From an uncultured bacterium (GTDB lineage: Bacteria > Actinomycetota > Coriobacteriia > Coriobacteriales > Coriobacteriaceae), in assembly GCA_905214425.1 (NCBI GenBank), contig CAJMLY010000008.1:8311-72310 (forward strand): a stretch of 64,000 nt of DNA. Direction: 5' to 3'. How positions within the stretch are numbered: position 1 is the stretch's first letter; each line of letters begins with the position of its first letter. The position numbers and the translations under genes were made by a program. Below, in pieces: positions 32,761-42,199 of the stretch. The notes beneath the pieces were generated by a model. It did not search any database. It was given only the letters and a program-made list of their open reading frames with translations, and was not told the DNA's origin.

Positions 32761-33171
32761 ATGGACGAAGAGCTTGATTACCTATGGGAGACCCTGGGCC
32801 TCGAGATCACTGCTGACCTTTGGCCCGAACGAAACAAAATCCATCCCACACTGCGCCCCGCCATCACAGTAATGCAGGCAAACTACCGCCGCGCCTCATT
32901 TTTGATCATGCGAACGTCATGGCATGCGGCGCTCCCCGACCTCAAGCGCATCCAGGCAAGCCTCGTCGAGCTGTCCGGCATGCCGACCGTCATATCCGAG
33001 ACGAACCTGGAGCGGCGGCAGCGCGAGCGCCTGCAGCGGCAACGGATTCCGTTTATCTGCCCCGGCATTCAGGCATACCTGCCCTTTATGGACGAAGAGT
33101 ACTGGAGCGACACGCCCGACACGTACGTAAAGACCTACGACCCACACGAATGGGCGCAACTGGAGGACTGA
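32761..33171 (+). CDS. Hypothetical protein, possible truncated winged-helix regulator
   Basis: A 136-residue protein I cannot place firmly. The segment RERLQRQRIPFICPGIQAYL resembles the central part of MarR-like proteins of Firmicutes that read 'R-I-P-F-x-x-P-G-x-Q-x-Y-L-P' before a winged helix. Here the protein stops about 40 residues later, so the DNA-binding part appears missing. A GAGGCGCC precedes the ATG. Two tandem hairpins follow the stop. It may be a remnant or a short stand-alone form. Confidence 0.55.
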   Translation: MDEELDYLWETLGLEITADLWPERNKIHPTLRPAITVMQANYRRASFLIMRTSWHAALPDLKRIQASLVELSGMPTVISETNLERRQRERLQRQRIPFICPGIQAYLPFMDEEYWSDTPDTYVKTYDPHEWAQLED

Positions 33172-33190
33172 TTGGGCCAGGCCCGCCGGC

Positions 33191-33298
33191 GGAAAGTGCG
33201 TCCCAGATTTCAAGCTCAAAACGGGACGCAGTTTCCCGTCGGCCCTCAACCGGAAAGCACATCCCAGAATCGCCACTCAAAACGGGACGCGCTTTCCG
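33191..33298. repeat. Two tandem hairpins, GGAAAGYRCRTCCC family
   Basis: Units at 33191-33237 and 33252-33298, 61 bp apart. Each has arms like GGAAAGTGCGTCCC and GGGACGCAGTTTCC with the shared loop part CTCAAAAC. They fill the gap between the convergent genes at 32761 and 33305. Confidence 0.85.
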
Positions 33299-33304
33299 CA
33301 GCTG

Positions 33305-33664
33305 CTACAGCAGCGCCTCGGCCCAGGCCGCTTCCTTAAAGCCAGGAATCGCAAAGTCATCGCCCACCAGCAGCGGACGCTTAACCAGCATGCCATCAGT
33401 CGCCAGTAGCTCGTAACATTCCTGGTCCGTCATCCCCGCGTCCAGGCGCGCCTTCAGGCCCAGCTCTCGATATTTCATGCCCGACGAGTTAAAGAAGCGT
33501 CGCACCGGCAGCCCCGAACGAGCAATCCAGGTCGCTAGCTCCTCAGCCGAGGGATTGTCTGTAACAATATCGCGATCGACGTACTCAACCCCATGTTCGT
33601 CCAGCCATGCCTTGGCCTTTTTACACGTCGAGCATTTGGGATATTCAACAAACAGTACGGTCAT
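33305..33664 (-). CDS. ArsC/Spx/YffB-family thiol protein
   Basis: A 119-residue thioredoxin-fold protein of the arsenate reductase-like family. The CX2C pair is Cys11 and Cys14 in KCSTCKKA, like Spx and YffB; the Pro of the conserved RPLLV segment near residue 93 is present. Classical arsenate reductases have CX5R, so arsenate reduction is unlikely to be its main role. It may be a transcriptional redox regulator (Spx-like) or a thiol reductase. It is encoded alone. Confidence 0.82.
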   Translation of the reverse strand: MTVLFVEYPKCSTCKKAKAWLDEHGVEYVDRDIVTDNPSAEELATWIARSGLPVRRFFNSSGMKYRELGLKARLDAGMTDQECYELLATDGMLVKRPLLVGDDFAIPGFKEAAWAEALL

Positions 33665-33756
33665 GGGAATCCTCCGAATATAGATCGGCCAACGCAGATA
33701 CATACCATACGAGGCGCCTTCGCATCATGGAGCAATTGTAGCCCACGGGTCACACG

Positions 33757-34809
33757 CTAAACAAACCGTACCCCAAAGCTTCGCTTAACGAACGGCAGCA
33801 GCTCCATCGCTTCGGGCGCAATATGGCCTACAACGTTCATGCGCTCGTCGCCGGGAAGATCGACCCGCGCAATCTCAAGCTCGCCTTCGTAGCGCCCATA
33901 GCCGCTATTGCTCACAGCGATCGACCCCGTCTTTCGCGGTAGGCCGGCACCGGTATCCGTCGGCACGGAATCCGGCTTAAGCGTCGTGCGCGACTCCTGA
34001 GACCTAAAAATAAAGGCGCTCGAGTCAGGTCGATCGTGATGGACTTGCCCCAACAAATAGGAGTATCCGGGGTCGAGCTGGCACGGCATGTCGACATATC
34101 CAGCGGAAATCTGGGCAAACTGTGCCCAGCCTGCATCGGAAAGATCGGGGTCGCCGACCAAAACAATGTCGCAATCGGCACCATGTGCGAGCTCAAGCAT
34201 GTTAAGGGCAACCTTTGACGCGCGACCGCGCTGCGCCTCAACCGTCGGTACGCCCTCGAATACCGGCCCGCGAACGTTGGCATCACCCGGCACAAAAGCC
34301 ATGATTTCGAAGCCAAGCGCCGCAAGACGAAGATTCGTCCGAGCAATGTCCTCCAGAGCTAAACCGGTATAGGGCTTGGGATAAAAATTGTGGCAGGCGG
34401 CAAAACGGGTCACATCGGCACCGGCCTCTCGCCACGATGCGATTTCATCAGGACCCACCGTCGATGCATTGACCACGATGCGAAATACACCGGACAGCTC
34501 CGCGACCCGCTGGGGACTAAAGCCATAATCCAAGCGCAGGTACTCCAGTCCCAGATCACGCAAGTCCTCCATGCGCTCAAGGCCCAGCAAATCGCACGTG
34601 CGCGGCCCCACATCGGCAATGAGCGCAATACCGCGAGCGGAAAGTCGCGACAGCACCTGGCGAACCTTATCGGCATACGCCGCTCCCCCATCCTCGGGAA
34701 TATGCAGCGAGGTAAACGCATAGCGCGCACCCGCCGCGGCGCCATGTTCAATCGTCCGCTCGATATCTTGCAGAGGACTGGAAAGATAAATCGAAATACC
34801 CGTTTTCAC
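33757..34809 (-). CDS. mupG: MupG-family (DUF871) 6-phospho-N-acetylmuramidase
   Basis: A 350-residue protein with an N-terminal TIM barrel (MKTGISIYLS, LRLDYGFS, NFYPKPYTGL segments) and a C-terminal cyclophilin-like domain. MupG cleaves MurNAc-6-phosphate-GlcNAc imported by the MurNAc PTS. Downstream order of S. aureus (mupG with murQ, murP and murR) supports this call: here the four genes read murR-murQ-murP-mupG. Translation starts at GTG after AAAGGAG. A terminator-like hairpin separates it from murP. Confidence 0.86.
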   Translation of the reverse strand: MKTGISIYLSSPLQDIERTIEHGAAAGARYAFTSLHIPEDGGAAYADKVRQVLSRLSARGIALIADVGPRTCDLLGLERMEDLRDLGLEYLRLDYGFSPQRVAELSGVFRIVVNASTVGPDEIASWREAGADVTRFAACHNFYPKPYTGLALEDIARTNLRLAALGFEIMAFVPGDANVRGPVFEGVPTVEAQRGRASKVALNMLELAHGADCDIVLVGDPDLSDAGWAQFAQISAGYVDMPCQLDPGYSYLLGQVHHDRPDSSAFIFRSQESRTTLKPDSVPTDTGAGLPRKTGSIAVSNSGYGRYEGELEIARVDLPGDERMNVVGHIAPEAMELLPFVKRSFGVRFV

Positions 34810-34825
34810 GCTTCAACACTCCTTT

Positions 34826-34859
34826 AAAAAAGGCCGGCGGAGCAGTTAGCCCCGCCGGC
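34826..34859 (-). terminator. Intra-operon terminator between murP and mupG
   Basis: GCCGGCGGGG / CTCCGCCGGC arms followed by six T on the minus strand, immediately before the mupG ribosome site. It should reduce mupG transcription relative to murP. Confidence 0.85.
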
Positions 34860-34926
34860 ACAACCATAGCATCAAGAAATCTGCCGCGCGCCGCGAGCCC
34901 TGAGCAACACGACTCGCGATATCAAA

Positions 34927-36357
34927 CTACTCGCCAAAGAACTCGTTGATCTTCTGCTCGTCGACGCCGAAGAACCACGTCAGGACAAAGCCGGCGGCGT
35001 AGGCAAGCAGCATGGCGGCAACGTAGCCGAGCTGCTGGCCAGGAACGACGATCAGCAGGCCAAACAGACCGGAAACGCCCTGAGAAACCGTGCCGATGTG
35101 AAGCAGCGCCGCGAGCGCGCCACCAAATCCGGCACCCAGGCAGGCCGTCACAAACGGGCGGACAAGCGGCAGCGTAACAGCATACATCAGAGGCTCGCCA
35201 ACGCCCAGGATGCCAACGGGAATGGACTCTGCAACATACTTCTTGAGCTTGGCGTTCTTGGTCTTAAAGTACAGCGCCAGACCGGCACCGACCTGGCCGC
35301 CGCCAGCCATCATAAGGATGGGCAGCAGGTAGTTGATGCCCTTGGTAGCGCCCTCGGGATCGTTGAGCATGGCGTGGATCGGCGTAAGTGCCTGATGCAG
35401 GCCGACGGAAACCAGCGGCAAAAAGCCTGCCGACAGGATATAGCCGCCCAGAACACCCAGCTTCTCGAAGATAAAGGTCAAAACGCTAAAAATGGCAGTC
35501 GTCAGCCATGCGCCAACCGGCTGGATGACGAGCATCAGAGCAAAGGCGCCGATGATGAGCACCAGCAGCGGAGACAGGAATGTATCGAGCGCGTTGGGCA
35601 TAACCTTGCGAATCTGACGCTCCATCCAGGCAAAAAATGCGCCAGCGATGAGAGCCGCGATCATGCCGCCCGCGGCGGGATTGTACTGCGCATTGGTGAG
35701 CGGCAGCAGAATGGCAGTGGCAGGATCAGCCGCGCCAGGCGCAAGCAGGGGCATGGCACTGTTGGCGATACACATCATGCCGGCGATGCCGCCCAGCGCA
35801 GCGGAGCCACCAAACTCACGTGCCGCGTTATAGCCCACCAAGATAGGCAGATAGGCGAAGAGGGCCCAGCCCATGGAACGAATGCCCTGGTACCACCACT
35901 CGCCTGCAAGCGCGCCTGCCGTCGAGACGTTAATGACGTTGCAGATACCGTTGATGAGGCCAGCCGCAATGATGCCGGGAAGCAGGGCGACGAAGACGTT
36001 GGAAATCTTCTTAAGGAAGGCCTGAACCGGTTTGGTCTCGTACTTGGCCTTCTGCGCGGCCTTGTTTGTGGCCGCAGCGTCAGCCACACTCTCGTCAGCA
36101 ACGCCTTTCGCAAGGCCGGTGAGCTTGGAGAATTCCTCGAGCACCTTATTCACCTTGCCCGGACCCAGCACGATCTGCATCGTGTCGTCCTCAACAAGGC
36201 CCATCACACTGTCGAGCGCCTTAATACCCTCCGCGTCGACGTTGCCCGCGTCTTTGACGGTCACATGCAGGCGCGTCATGCACGCCGCGTTTGCCAGCAC
36301 GTTGTCTTTACCGCCCAAAAGGTCCAGCAGCTTTTGAGCCAGCTCTTTGTTCGTCAT
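34927..36357 (-). CDS. murP: PTS EIIBC component for N-acetylmuramic acid
   Basis: A 476-residue PTS permease. The N-terminal EIIB domain has the phosphorylated cysteine in NAACMTRLHV near residue 27. A linker follows, then an EIIC domain of about ten helices with the GEPLMYAV motif. No EIIA is fused, as in MurP, which borrows EIIA-Glc. The murQ and mupG neighbours make MurNAc or MurNAc-GlcNAc the likely cargo. AAGGAGG precedes the ATG at 36357. Sucrose-type EIIBC proteins are close relatives and are the alternative. Confidence 0.9.
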   Translation of the reverse strand: MTNKELAQKLLDLLGGKDNVLANAACMTRLHVTVKDAGNVDAEGIKALDSVMGLVEDDTMQIVLGPGKVNKVLEEFSKLTGLAKGVADESVADAAATNKAAQKAKYETKPVQAFLKKISNVFVALLPGIIAAGLINGICNVINVSTAGALAGEWWYQGIRSMGWALFAYLPILVGYNAAREFGGSAALGGIAGMMCIANSAMPLLAPGAADPATAILLPLTNAQYNPAAGGMIAALIAGAFFAWMERQIRKVMPNALDTFLSPLLVLIIGAFALMLVIQPVGAWLTTAIFSVLTFIFEKLGVLGGYILSAGFLPLVSVGLHQALTPIHAMLNDPEGATKGINYLLPILMMAGGGQVGAGLALYFKTKNAKLKKYVAESIPVGILGVGEPLMYAVTLPLVRPFVTACLGAGFGGALAALLHIGTVSQGVSGLFGLLIVVPGQQLGYVAAMLLAYAAGFVLTWFFGVDEQKINEFFGE

Positions 36358-36414
36358 AACTCCTCCTTGTATCGGGTATCTCTTCTGGATGTCACATCTG
36401 CTTACGCCGTGCAC

Positions 36415-37338
<924 letters not shown>

Positions 37339-37348
37339 TTCATTCACC

Positions 37349-38200
37349 TCATCTTTCCTGTTTCTCGATGTAGTTTTGCTTAATGACATGCGTCGCCCGC
37401 TCGTAGTCGCTGGCAACGTAAGCAGCGTACAGGGCATCGACAACCATAAGCTGGGCCATACGCGAAGCCATGGCACCGCTGCGGACCAAGGGCTCACTCG
37501 CAGCGACGCCGAGCACGGCATCGGCCATGGTGGCAAGCTTGGACGATCCATCTACTTTGGTCACGGCCACAACGGGGCAGTTGTGACGTTGAGCCTCGAC
37601 GGTGCAGTCCAGCACCTCTCGCGTCAAGCCCGAGTAGCTAAAGGCGATTGCCATATCGCCCTCATGCATGTTCTTGGCACACAGAAGCTGATCATGCCAG
37701 TCGTCGTACAGATGGCACACTTTGTCAACACGCATGAGCTTTTGCGCCAGATCGTGCGCGACCAAACGAGAGGCGCCGATACCGAACAGATTGACCGCGC
37801 GTGCCCGCTTAAGATGGGCCGCGCATCGCTCCAAGACGCTGTAATCGAGCGTTCGCGCCGTCGCCTCGATCGTGCGTACGTTGCTTTTCATCACCTTCCC
37901 CACGATACGTTCGACGCTGTCGTCCATGGAGATGTCCTCGAGGGCAACGTCTTTCTTATCACCCAAGAGCGCCAGTTCGGCAATCAGTTCGCGCTGGAAC
38001 TCCTTGTAACCCGCAAAACCCAAGCGCTTGCAAAAGCGCAAAATGCTCGAGGGCGAGGAGAACGTGGCATCGGCAAGACCGCGGACGGACAGCCCGACCA
38101 CCTCGTGCGGATGAGCGCTTACGTATGCGATGACATTGCGTTCCGCCGGGCTCGCGCTGAGCTCACGTTCACGAAGCCGCAAAAGCAATCCGTTTGCCAT
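37349..38200 (-). CDS. murR: RpiR/MurR-family transcriptional regulator
   Basis: A 283-residue regulator with an N-terminal helix-turn-helix (ATFSSPSSILRFCKRLGF) and a C-terminal SIS sugar-phosphate domain (LFGIGASRLVAHDL, AIAFSYSGLTREV). RpiR family members sense sugar phosphates; MurR of E. coli binds MurNAc-6-phosphate. It is the first gene of the operon and probably controls its own transcript together with murQ, murP and mupG. GGAGGTG lies before the ATG at 38200. Confidence 0.9.
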   Translation of the reverse strand: MANGLLLRLRERELSASPAERNVIAYVSAHPHEVVGLSVRGLADATFSSPSSILRFCKRLGFAGYKEFQRELIAELALLGDKKDVALEDISMDDSVERIVGKVMKSNVRTIEATARTLDYSVLERCAAHLKRARAVNLFGIGASRLVAHDLAQKLMRVDKVCHLYDDWHDQLLCAKNMHEGDMAIAFSYSGLTREVLDCTVEAQRHNCPVVAVTKVDGSSKLATMADAVLGVAASEPLVRSGAMASRMAQLMVVDALYAAYVASDYERATHVIKQNYIEKQER

Positions 38201-38296
38201 CTCAAACACCTCCGTTGAGAAGAATTAAAGACCAACGAACGATTCGTACCGGATATAAACAGCTTTTACGGTACATTGTGCCGCATCGTGGCGCAC

Positions 38297-38323
38297 AAAG
38301 GGCGAGCGTTCTACCGCTCGCCC
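38297..38323 (-). terminator. Terminator-like hairpin after the VanZ gene
   Basis: Perfect 9-bp stem GGGCGAGCG / CGCTCGCCC with a 6-base loop; the minus strand continues TTTGTG. The T-run is short, so efficiency is uncertain. Confidence 0.55.
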
Positions 38324-38404
38324 CTCAAATCCGACCGCTCGGAAATACGCGCGACACAAAATAATTCAACGAGGTCGCATGATCAGAAACGGGTTTGTTA
38401 CCGG

Positions 38405-38980
38405 TTAGTGCCTCGCATGGGCGCCGATGGGGCGCGTCACGTGGTGCACCCATGCGGAGACCAGCAATACCAACAGCATGGCGGTGACATAGCCCGCGGC
38501 ATCGAAGCCCAGGTCGATCATGTCGAAATGACGACCAGGAACAAAGATCTTGTGCACTTGGTCACCGACAGAGCAGACGGCGCAAAAGAGCGCAGCGAGT
38601 ACGTACCGGAATCGCGCGCATGGCAGGCACTCGCCCAGGCATGCCACGGTCGCCGAAGCAAACAGTCCGACAAAGAAGAACTCAACGGTATGTGCGACGT
38701 GACGAATGTTGGCACCCATCCACAGACGAACGGGCGCAAGCGGGTCGGGATGAACGGTGGCAGTCGTTGAATCCGCGCCCTCGACGGCATCCCCCGCCTG
38801 GGACTCCTGCGCGGCGTCGGGCCGCACGTCCGCGGCCCGTCCCTCCACCGCGCGCGCAGTGGACTCGCTGAGCGACGACGTCTGCTCCACGTTTTGCTCC
38901 GTCAGTATCCAAATACTTGCCATCGTCACGACCAGCAGGGCAACCGAAATCCATCCGACTATGTGCTTCACACGCGCCAA
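38405..38980 (-). CDS. VanZ-family membrane protein
   Basis: A 191-residue membrane protein. One N-terminal helix is followed by a long acidic, Ser/Ala-rich external loop (about residues 35-85), then three helices carrying the VanZ signature: HVAHTVEFFFVGLF, CSVGDQVHKIFVPGR and DMIDLGFDAAGY. Function of VanZ proteins outside teicoplanin resistance is not well known; a cell-envelope role is likely. The start is TTG with GGAGG seven bases upstream. No van genes are near, so it is not evidence of glycopeptide resistance. Confidence 0.83.
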   Translation of the reverse strand: MARVKHIVGWISVALLVVTMASIWILTEQNVEQTSSLSESTARAVEGRAADVRPDAAQESQAGDAVEGADSTTATVHPDPLAPVRLWMGANIRHVAHTVEFFFVGLFASATVACLGECLPCARFRYVLAALFCAVCSVGDQVHKIFVPGRHFDMIDLGFDAAGYVTAMLLVLLVSAWVHHVTRPIGAHARH

Positions 38981-39091
38981 GGGCTAGCCTCCGTCTGTTT
39001 TTGAGCAGCAGCGAGTGTACCCCCAAATGCAGTTGTCTCCGTAGCGAAATCCAAAATGTTCGAATTGGGGCGCCAATGGGCCGTGGCGCCC

Positions 39092-39697
39092 CTACTCCAT
39101 CTCGCGCATCCAGCGATCGAAGGTCCCCACGCACACGCCTAGCCGCTTTGCCGCCTGACTCCGCGTGATATCACCCGCCTCATAGGTAACGCGCACCAGC
39201 TCGAATTGCGGAGGACAGGGCTTGCGGGGCCGGCCAAAGCGCACGCCGCGCGCTCGCGCCGCCGCAATGCCCTCGGCTTGGCGCCGATGAATGTTCTCGC
39301 GCTCCACCTGCGCCACATAGCTCAGCAGCTGCAAAACAATATCGGCAATCAAGGCACTCGTCACGTCTGACCCACTACAGTCTCTGGCGCGCGTGTCGAG
39401 CAATGGCATGTCCAGCACCACGATGGCAGCGCCGAGCTCTTTGGTTATGCACCGCCATTCCTCGAGGATCTCGCTGTAGTTACGGCCCAGCCGGTCAATG
39501 GAAAGCACCACCAGCACATCACCGGAATCCAACGCGCACAGCAGCTCGCGATACCGCGGTCGATCGAAGTCCTTGCCGCTCGCATGATCGGCAAAGATAT
39601 TCGCCGGTTCCACGCCATAGGCGCCCAGCGCATCCAGCTGCCGATTCAGATTTTGATCACGCGAGCTCACCCGCGCATACCCGTACACCGTTGTCAT
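39092..39697 (-). CDS. Serine recombinase (resolvase/invertase family)
   Basis: A 201-residue site-specific recombinase. The N-terminal catalytic domain starts YGYARVSSRDQ, with the nucleophilic serine near residue 11, followed by LDALGAYGV, the SIDRLGRNY arginine motif and the long E-helix. The C-terminus has a helix-turn-helix (SQAAKRLGVCVGTFDRWM). This is the small resolvase/invertase type rather than a large integrase. No transposase, invertible segment or paired res-type sites were seen next to it. A palindromic repeat lies directly upstream. Confidence 0.92.
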   Translation of the reverse strand: MTTVYGYARVSSRDQNLNRQLDALGAYGVEPANIFADHASGKDFDRPRYRELLCALDSGDVLVVLSIDRLGRNYSEILEEWRCITKELGAAIVVLDMPLLDTRARDCSGSDVTSALIADIVLQLLSYVAQVERENIHRRQAEGIAAARARGVRFGRPRKPCPPQFELVRVTYEAGDITRSQAAKRLGVCVGTFDRWMREME

Positions 39698-39717
39698 CTC
39701 ATCCCCGCTCTCTCGTA

Positions 39718-39756
39718 AACCTCCCAAAAGGGAACAAGTTTATTTTGGTAGGTTTT
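39718..39756. repeat. AAACCTCCCAAAA palindrome, related to 52836-52872
   Basis: Arms AAACCTCCCAAAA and TTTTGGTAGGTTT around AGGGAACAAGTTTA. The element at 52836-52872 has the same plan (AACCTGCCAAA, GGGACAGGTTTA, TTTGGCAGGTT). Here it lies 20 bases upstream of the recombinase start. Confidence 0.7.
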
Positions 39757-39818
39757 ATCTCCCCTATAGCAGGCGGAAGACGCAAGCACACGAGCGGCAA
39801 GACGATTAATGCGCCACT

Positions 39819-39845
39819 AAAAAGGCGGCCCCAAAAGACCGCCCC
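39819..39845 (-). terminator. Rho-independent terminator of rnr
   Basis: GGCGG / CCGCC core stem with extra pairs around a TCTTTTGGGG loop and a run of five T on the minus strand, 25 bases after the rnr stop. Confidence 0.75.
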
Positions 39846-39870
39846 GTTCTCTATCAATCAGCAAATTCGG

Positions 39871-42006
39871 CTAATGAATAAGCCTGAAATCCAAGTGCCC
39901 GCGCGTGGTGTTGACGCGCGAGACCTCGATGATCACGCGCTGCCCCAGCTCATAGCGAGCCCCCGTGTCGGCGCCCGTGAGCGTGAGCGCATCCTCATCA
40001 AACTCGAACCACTCGTTGCCCAGACTCTTGATCGAAACCAAACCCTCAATCTGCGTCAGATCCAGGCGCACAAAAAGGCCCATGCTGCTGACCCACGAGA
40101 TCGTTCCGGCGTAGCGCTCACCCAGGCGGTCCTCGTAGTACTGGGCGATCTTGATCTTTTGCGTCGCATGGCTGGCGGCGTCGGCCGCACGCTCGGCATC
40201 GCTGCACGCGCGGCAGATTTGCGGCAGGATGCGCGGCAGGGACTCGCGGCCCTTACCAATCAGCCGCGACGTACGCACCAAGGCGTCCTTGCCGCCCAGC
40301 CGCTCGTAGGCCAGCTGCAGCTTGAGTACGCGATGCACCACCAGGTCGGGATAGCGGCGAATGGGACTCGTAAAGTGGCAATAGCACGGCGCGGCAAGCG
40401 CAAAGTGGCCCTCGTTGCGCGGCTTGTACAGTGCGCGCTGCATACTGCGCAGTAGCAACGTGTTGACGAGCGGTGCGTTGGCCGTACCGGCTGCGGAGTC
40501 AACCGCCGCCTGCAGCTCGTCGGGGCTTCCCAGAGCAATGCCGGACGCGCGACGGCCATCGATGATACCCAGCTGTGTCAGCGCCACGGCGGCACCGTGC
40601 AGGCTGTCGGGACTGGGATCGTCGTGCACGCGATAGCAGGCCTCGATATCGCGGTCGGCCAGCCACTCCGCCACGCACTCGTTGGCCAGCAGCATGGCTT
40701 CCTCAATCAGCGACGTGGCGCACGAGCGCTCACGGGCCACGATCTGCACGGGCACACCGTCCCCGTCCAACAGCGCACGGATCTCGGCCGTATCAAAGTC
40801 GACCGAACCGCGCGCACGGCGAATACGACGGCGAAGCTCGGCGAGCTCGTTGGCAGCTACGAGGAAATCCCCCAAGTCGACGCTATAGCCGCGGGCGGTT
40901 TTCTCGCACGCAAGCCCGCGCTCGAGCGATTCCTCGCGCGAGGCTTCAACCGCGGCAATATCCTCGGCGGCACCCTCCAGCACCGAATACTCCACCGCAC
41001 CGGCACGTACCAGCAGCGCCTCGGCACCGTCGTAGTCCATGCGCACGCGCGAGCGGATCACGCTGGGATAGGGATCGTAATGGCGCACGCGACCCTGCGC
41101 GTCGAGCTCAATGTCGACGGTAAACGCCAGGCGGTCCTCGTCGGGACGCAGCGAGCACAAATCGTTCGACAGGCGCTCGGGCAACATGGGCAGCACGCGA
41201 TCGGCAAGATACACCGACGTCGTGCGGTGACGGGCCTCCAGATCGATATGTCCGTCCCAGGCAACATAGTGCGAAACGTCGGCAATATGGACACCCAGCT
41301 TGTAGCCACCCTCGGGCGTGCGCTCCAGCGAGATGGCGTCGTCAAAGTCGCGCGCGTCGACCGGGTCAATCGTAATGACAAAGCGGTCGCGCAGGTCTCG
41401 GCGAAGCGGGTCCTTGAGTGCCGAGGCCACATCGAGCGAAAGTGCCTCGGCCTCGGCAAGCGCGGCCTCGGGATACGTATCGGTATAGCCATAGCGCGCC
41501 ATCACATACTGAACGCCCAAATCGGGCGCATCATCGCCGCCAATACGGCGCTCGATCGTCACGGTGCCCGATTCCAGGCGCGTCGGATATGTCAGAATGC
41601 GTGCGACGACCGCATCACCCGGATGAACGCCCAAGCGCTCCGCCGAGGTGTCCTCCGGCAGCATAAAGAAATCGGCCTTAAGGCGAGAGTCAAGCGGCTC
41701 GATCACCCCGAGCGGGCCGACGGTCTGATACGTGCCCACCACACTCATGGCTGCACGCTCGACGACGCCCTCGATTACGGCGCGTCGCTCGCCATGCGGG
41801 CTGTTCTTAATGCTCACGGCAACGATATCGCCGTCCATAATCTCGCGCTTGCCGCGGCCCATGACCTTGTAGTCGCCGTTTTCGGTTACAACGTAGGCAC
41901 TATGCTCATGGAGCTGCACGCGTCCGGTCAGACTCGGGCGACGCTCGCTGCGCACCGGCCCGCGCTTATTGCGAGCTCCACGCTTATGCTTGTTATTGCG
42001 CCCCAT
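39871..42006 (-). CDS. rnr: Ribonuclease R (RNB-type 3'-5' exoribonuclease)
   Basis: A 711-residue exonuclease that degrades structured RNA. After a basic N-terminus (GRNNKHKRGARNKRG) come cold-shock-type domains, then the RNB domain with the catalytic motif DPVDARDFDDAI near residue 222 and the RRYPDLVVHRVL segment near residue 555. A C-terminal S1 domain ends the protein (WVSSMGLFVRLD). It degrades rRNA and tmRNA-tagged messages and is functionally linked to SmpB, encoded 8 kb away. It is encoded alone. Confidence 0.95.
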   Translation of the reverse strand: MGRNNKHKRGARNKRGPVRSERRPSLTGRVQLHEHSAYVVTENGDYKVMGRGKREIMDGDIVAVSIKNSPHGERRAVIEGVVERAAMSVVGTYQTVGPLGVIEPLDSRLKADFFMLPEDTSAERLGVHPGDAVVARILTYPTRLESGTVTIERRIGGDDAPDLGVQYVMARYGYTDTYPEAALAEAEALSLDVASALKDPLRRDLRDRFVITIDPVDARDFDDAISLERTPEGGYKLGVHIADVSHYVAWDGHIDLEARHRTTSVYLADRVLPMLPERLSNDLCSLRPDEDRLAFTVDIELDAQGRVRHYDPYPSVIRSRVRMDYDGAEALLVRAGAVEYSVLEGAAEDIAAVEASREESLERGLACEKTARGYSVDLGDFLVAANELAELRRRIRRARGSVDFDTAEIRALLDGDGVPVQIVARERSCATSLIEEAMLLANECVAEWLADRDIEACYRVHDDPSPDSLHGAAVALTQLGIIDGRRASGIALGSPDELQAAVDSAAGTANAPLVNTLLLRSMQRALYKPRNEGHFALAAPCYCHFTSPIRRYPDLVVHRVLKLQLAYERLGGKDALVRTSRLIGKGRESLPRILPQICRACSDAERAADAASHATQKIKIAQYYEDRLGERYAGTISWVSSMGLFVRLDLTQIEGLVSIKSLGNEWFEFDEDALTLTGADTGARYELGQRVIIEVSRVNTTRGHLDFRLIH

Positions 42007-42057
42007 GGCGCCTCCTTACTATCGATGGCCGTTTACACCCCAAGAGTCTACCCAAAT

Positions 42058-42141
42058 GATCCCTAAGGGACGGCAGGATTGAGGGTCACATAGATAGACC
42101 AGCGCCACGATGATCCGCAATCCTGCCGTCCCCTCGGGATC
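42058..42141. repeat. Long inverted repeat, GATCCCTWRGGGA family
   Basis: Arms GATCCCTAAGGGACGGCAGG and the complement CCTGCCGTCCCCTCGGGATC, separated by about 38 bases. It is related to 13817-13907. It lies between the ftsX terminator and the 5' end of rnr. Confidence 0.85.
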
Positions 42142-42173
42142 AAAAAAAGGGCCGTCCCCAAAAGAGACGACCC
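42142..42173 (-). terminator. Rho-independent terminator of ftsEX
   Basis: GGGTCGTCTC / GGGGACGGCCC arms with a TTTT loop and seven T on the minus strand, 27 bases after the ftsX stop. Confidence 0.88.
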
Positions 42174-42199
42174 GTTAAAGGAACGAATTCCAATCACGC

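Noticed and set aside
33305..33664. Arsenate reductase in an ars operon
   Set aside because: The active site is CX2C (Spx/YffB type) and no arsR or arsB gene is near.
38405..38980. Vancomycin resistance gene
   Set aside because: Only a VanZ-family domain is present and no vanA/H/X/S/R genes are near; the family is common in sensitive bacteria.
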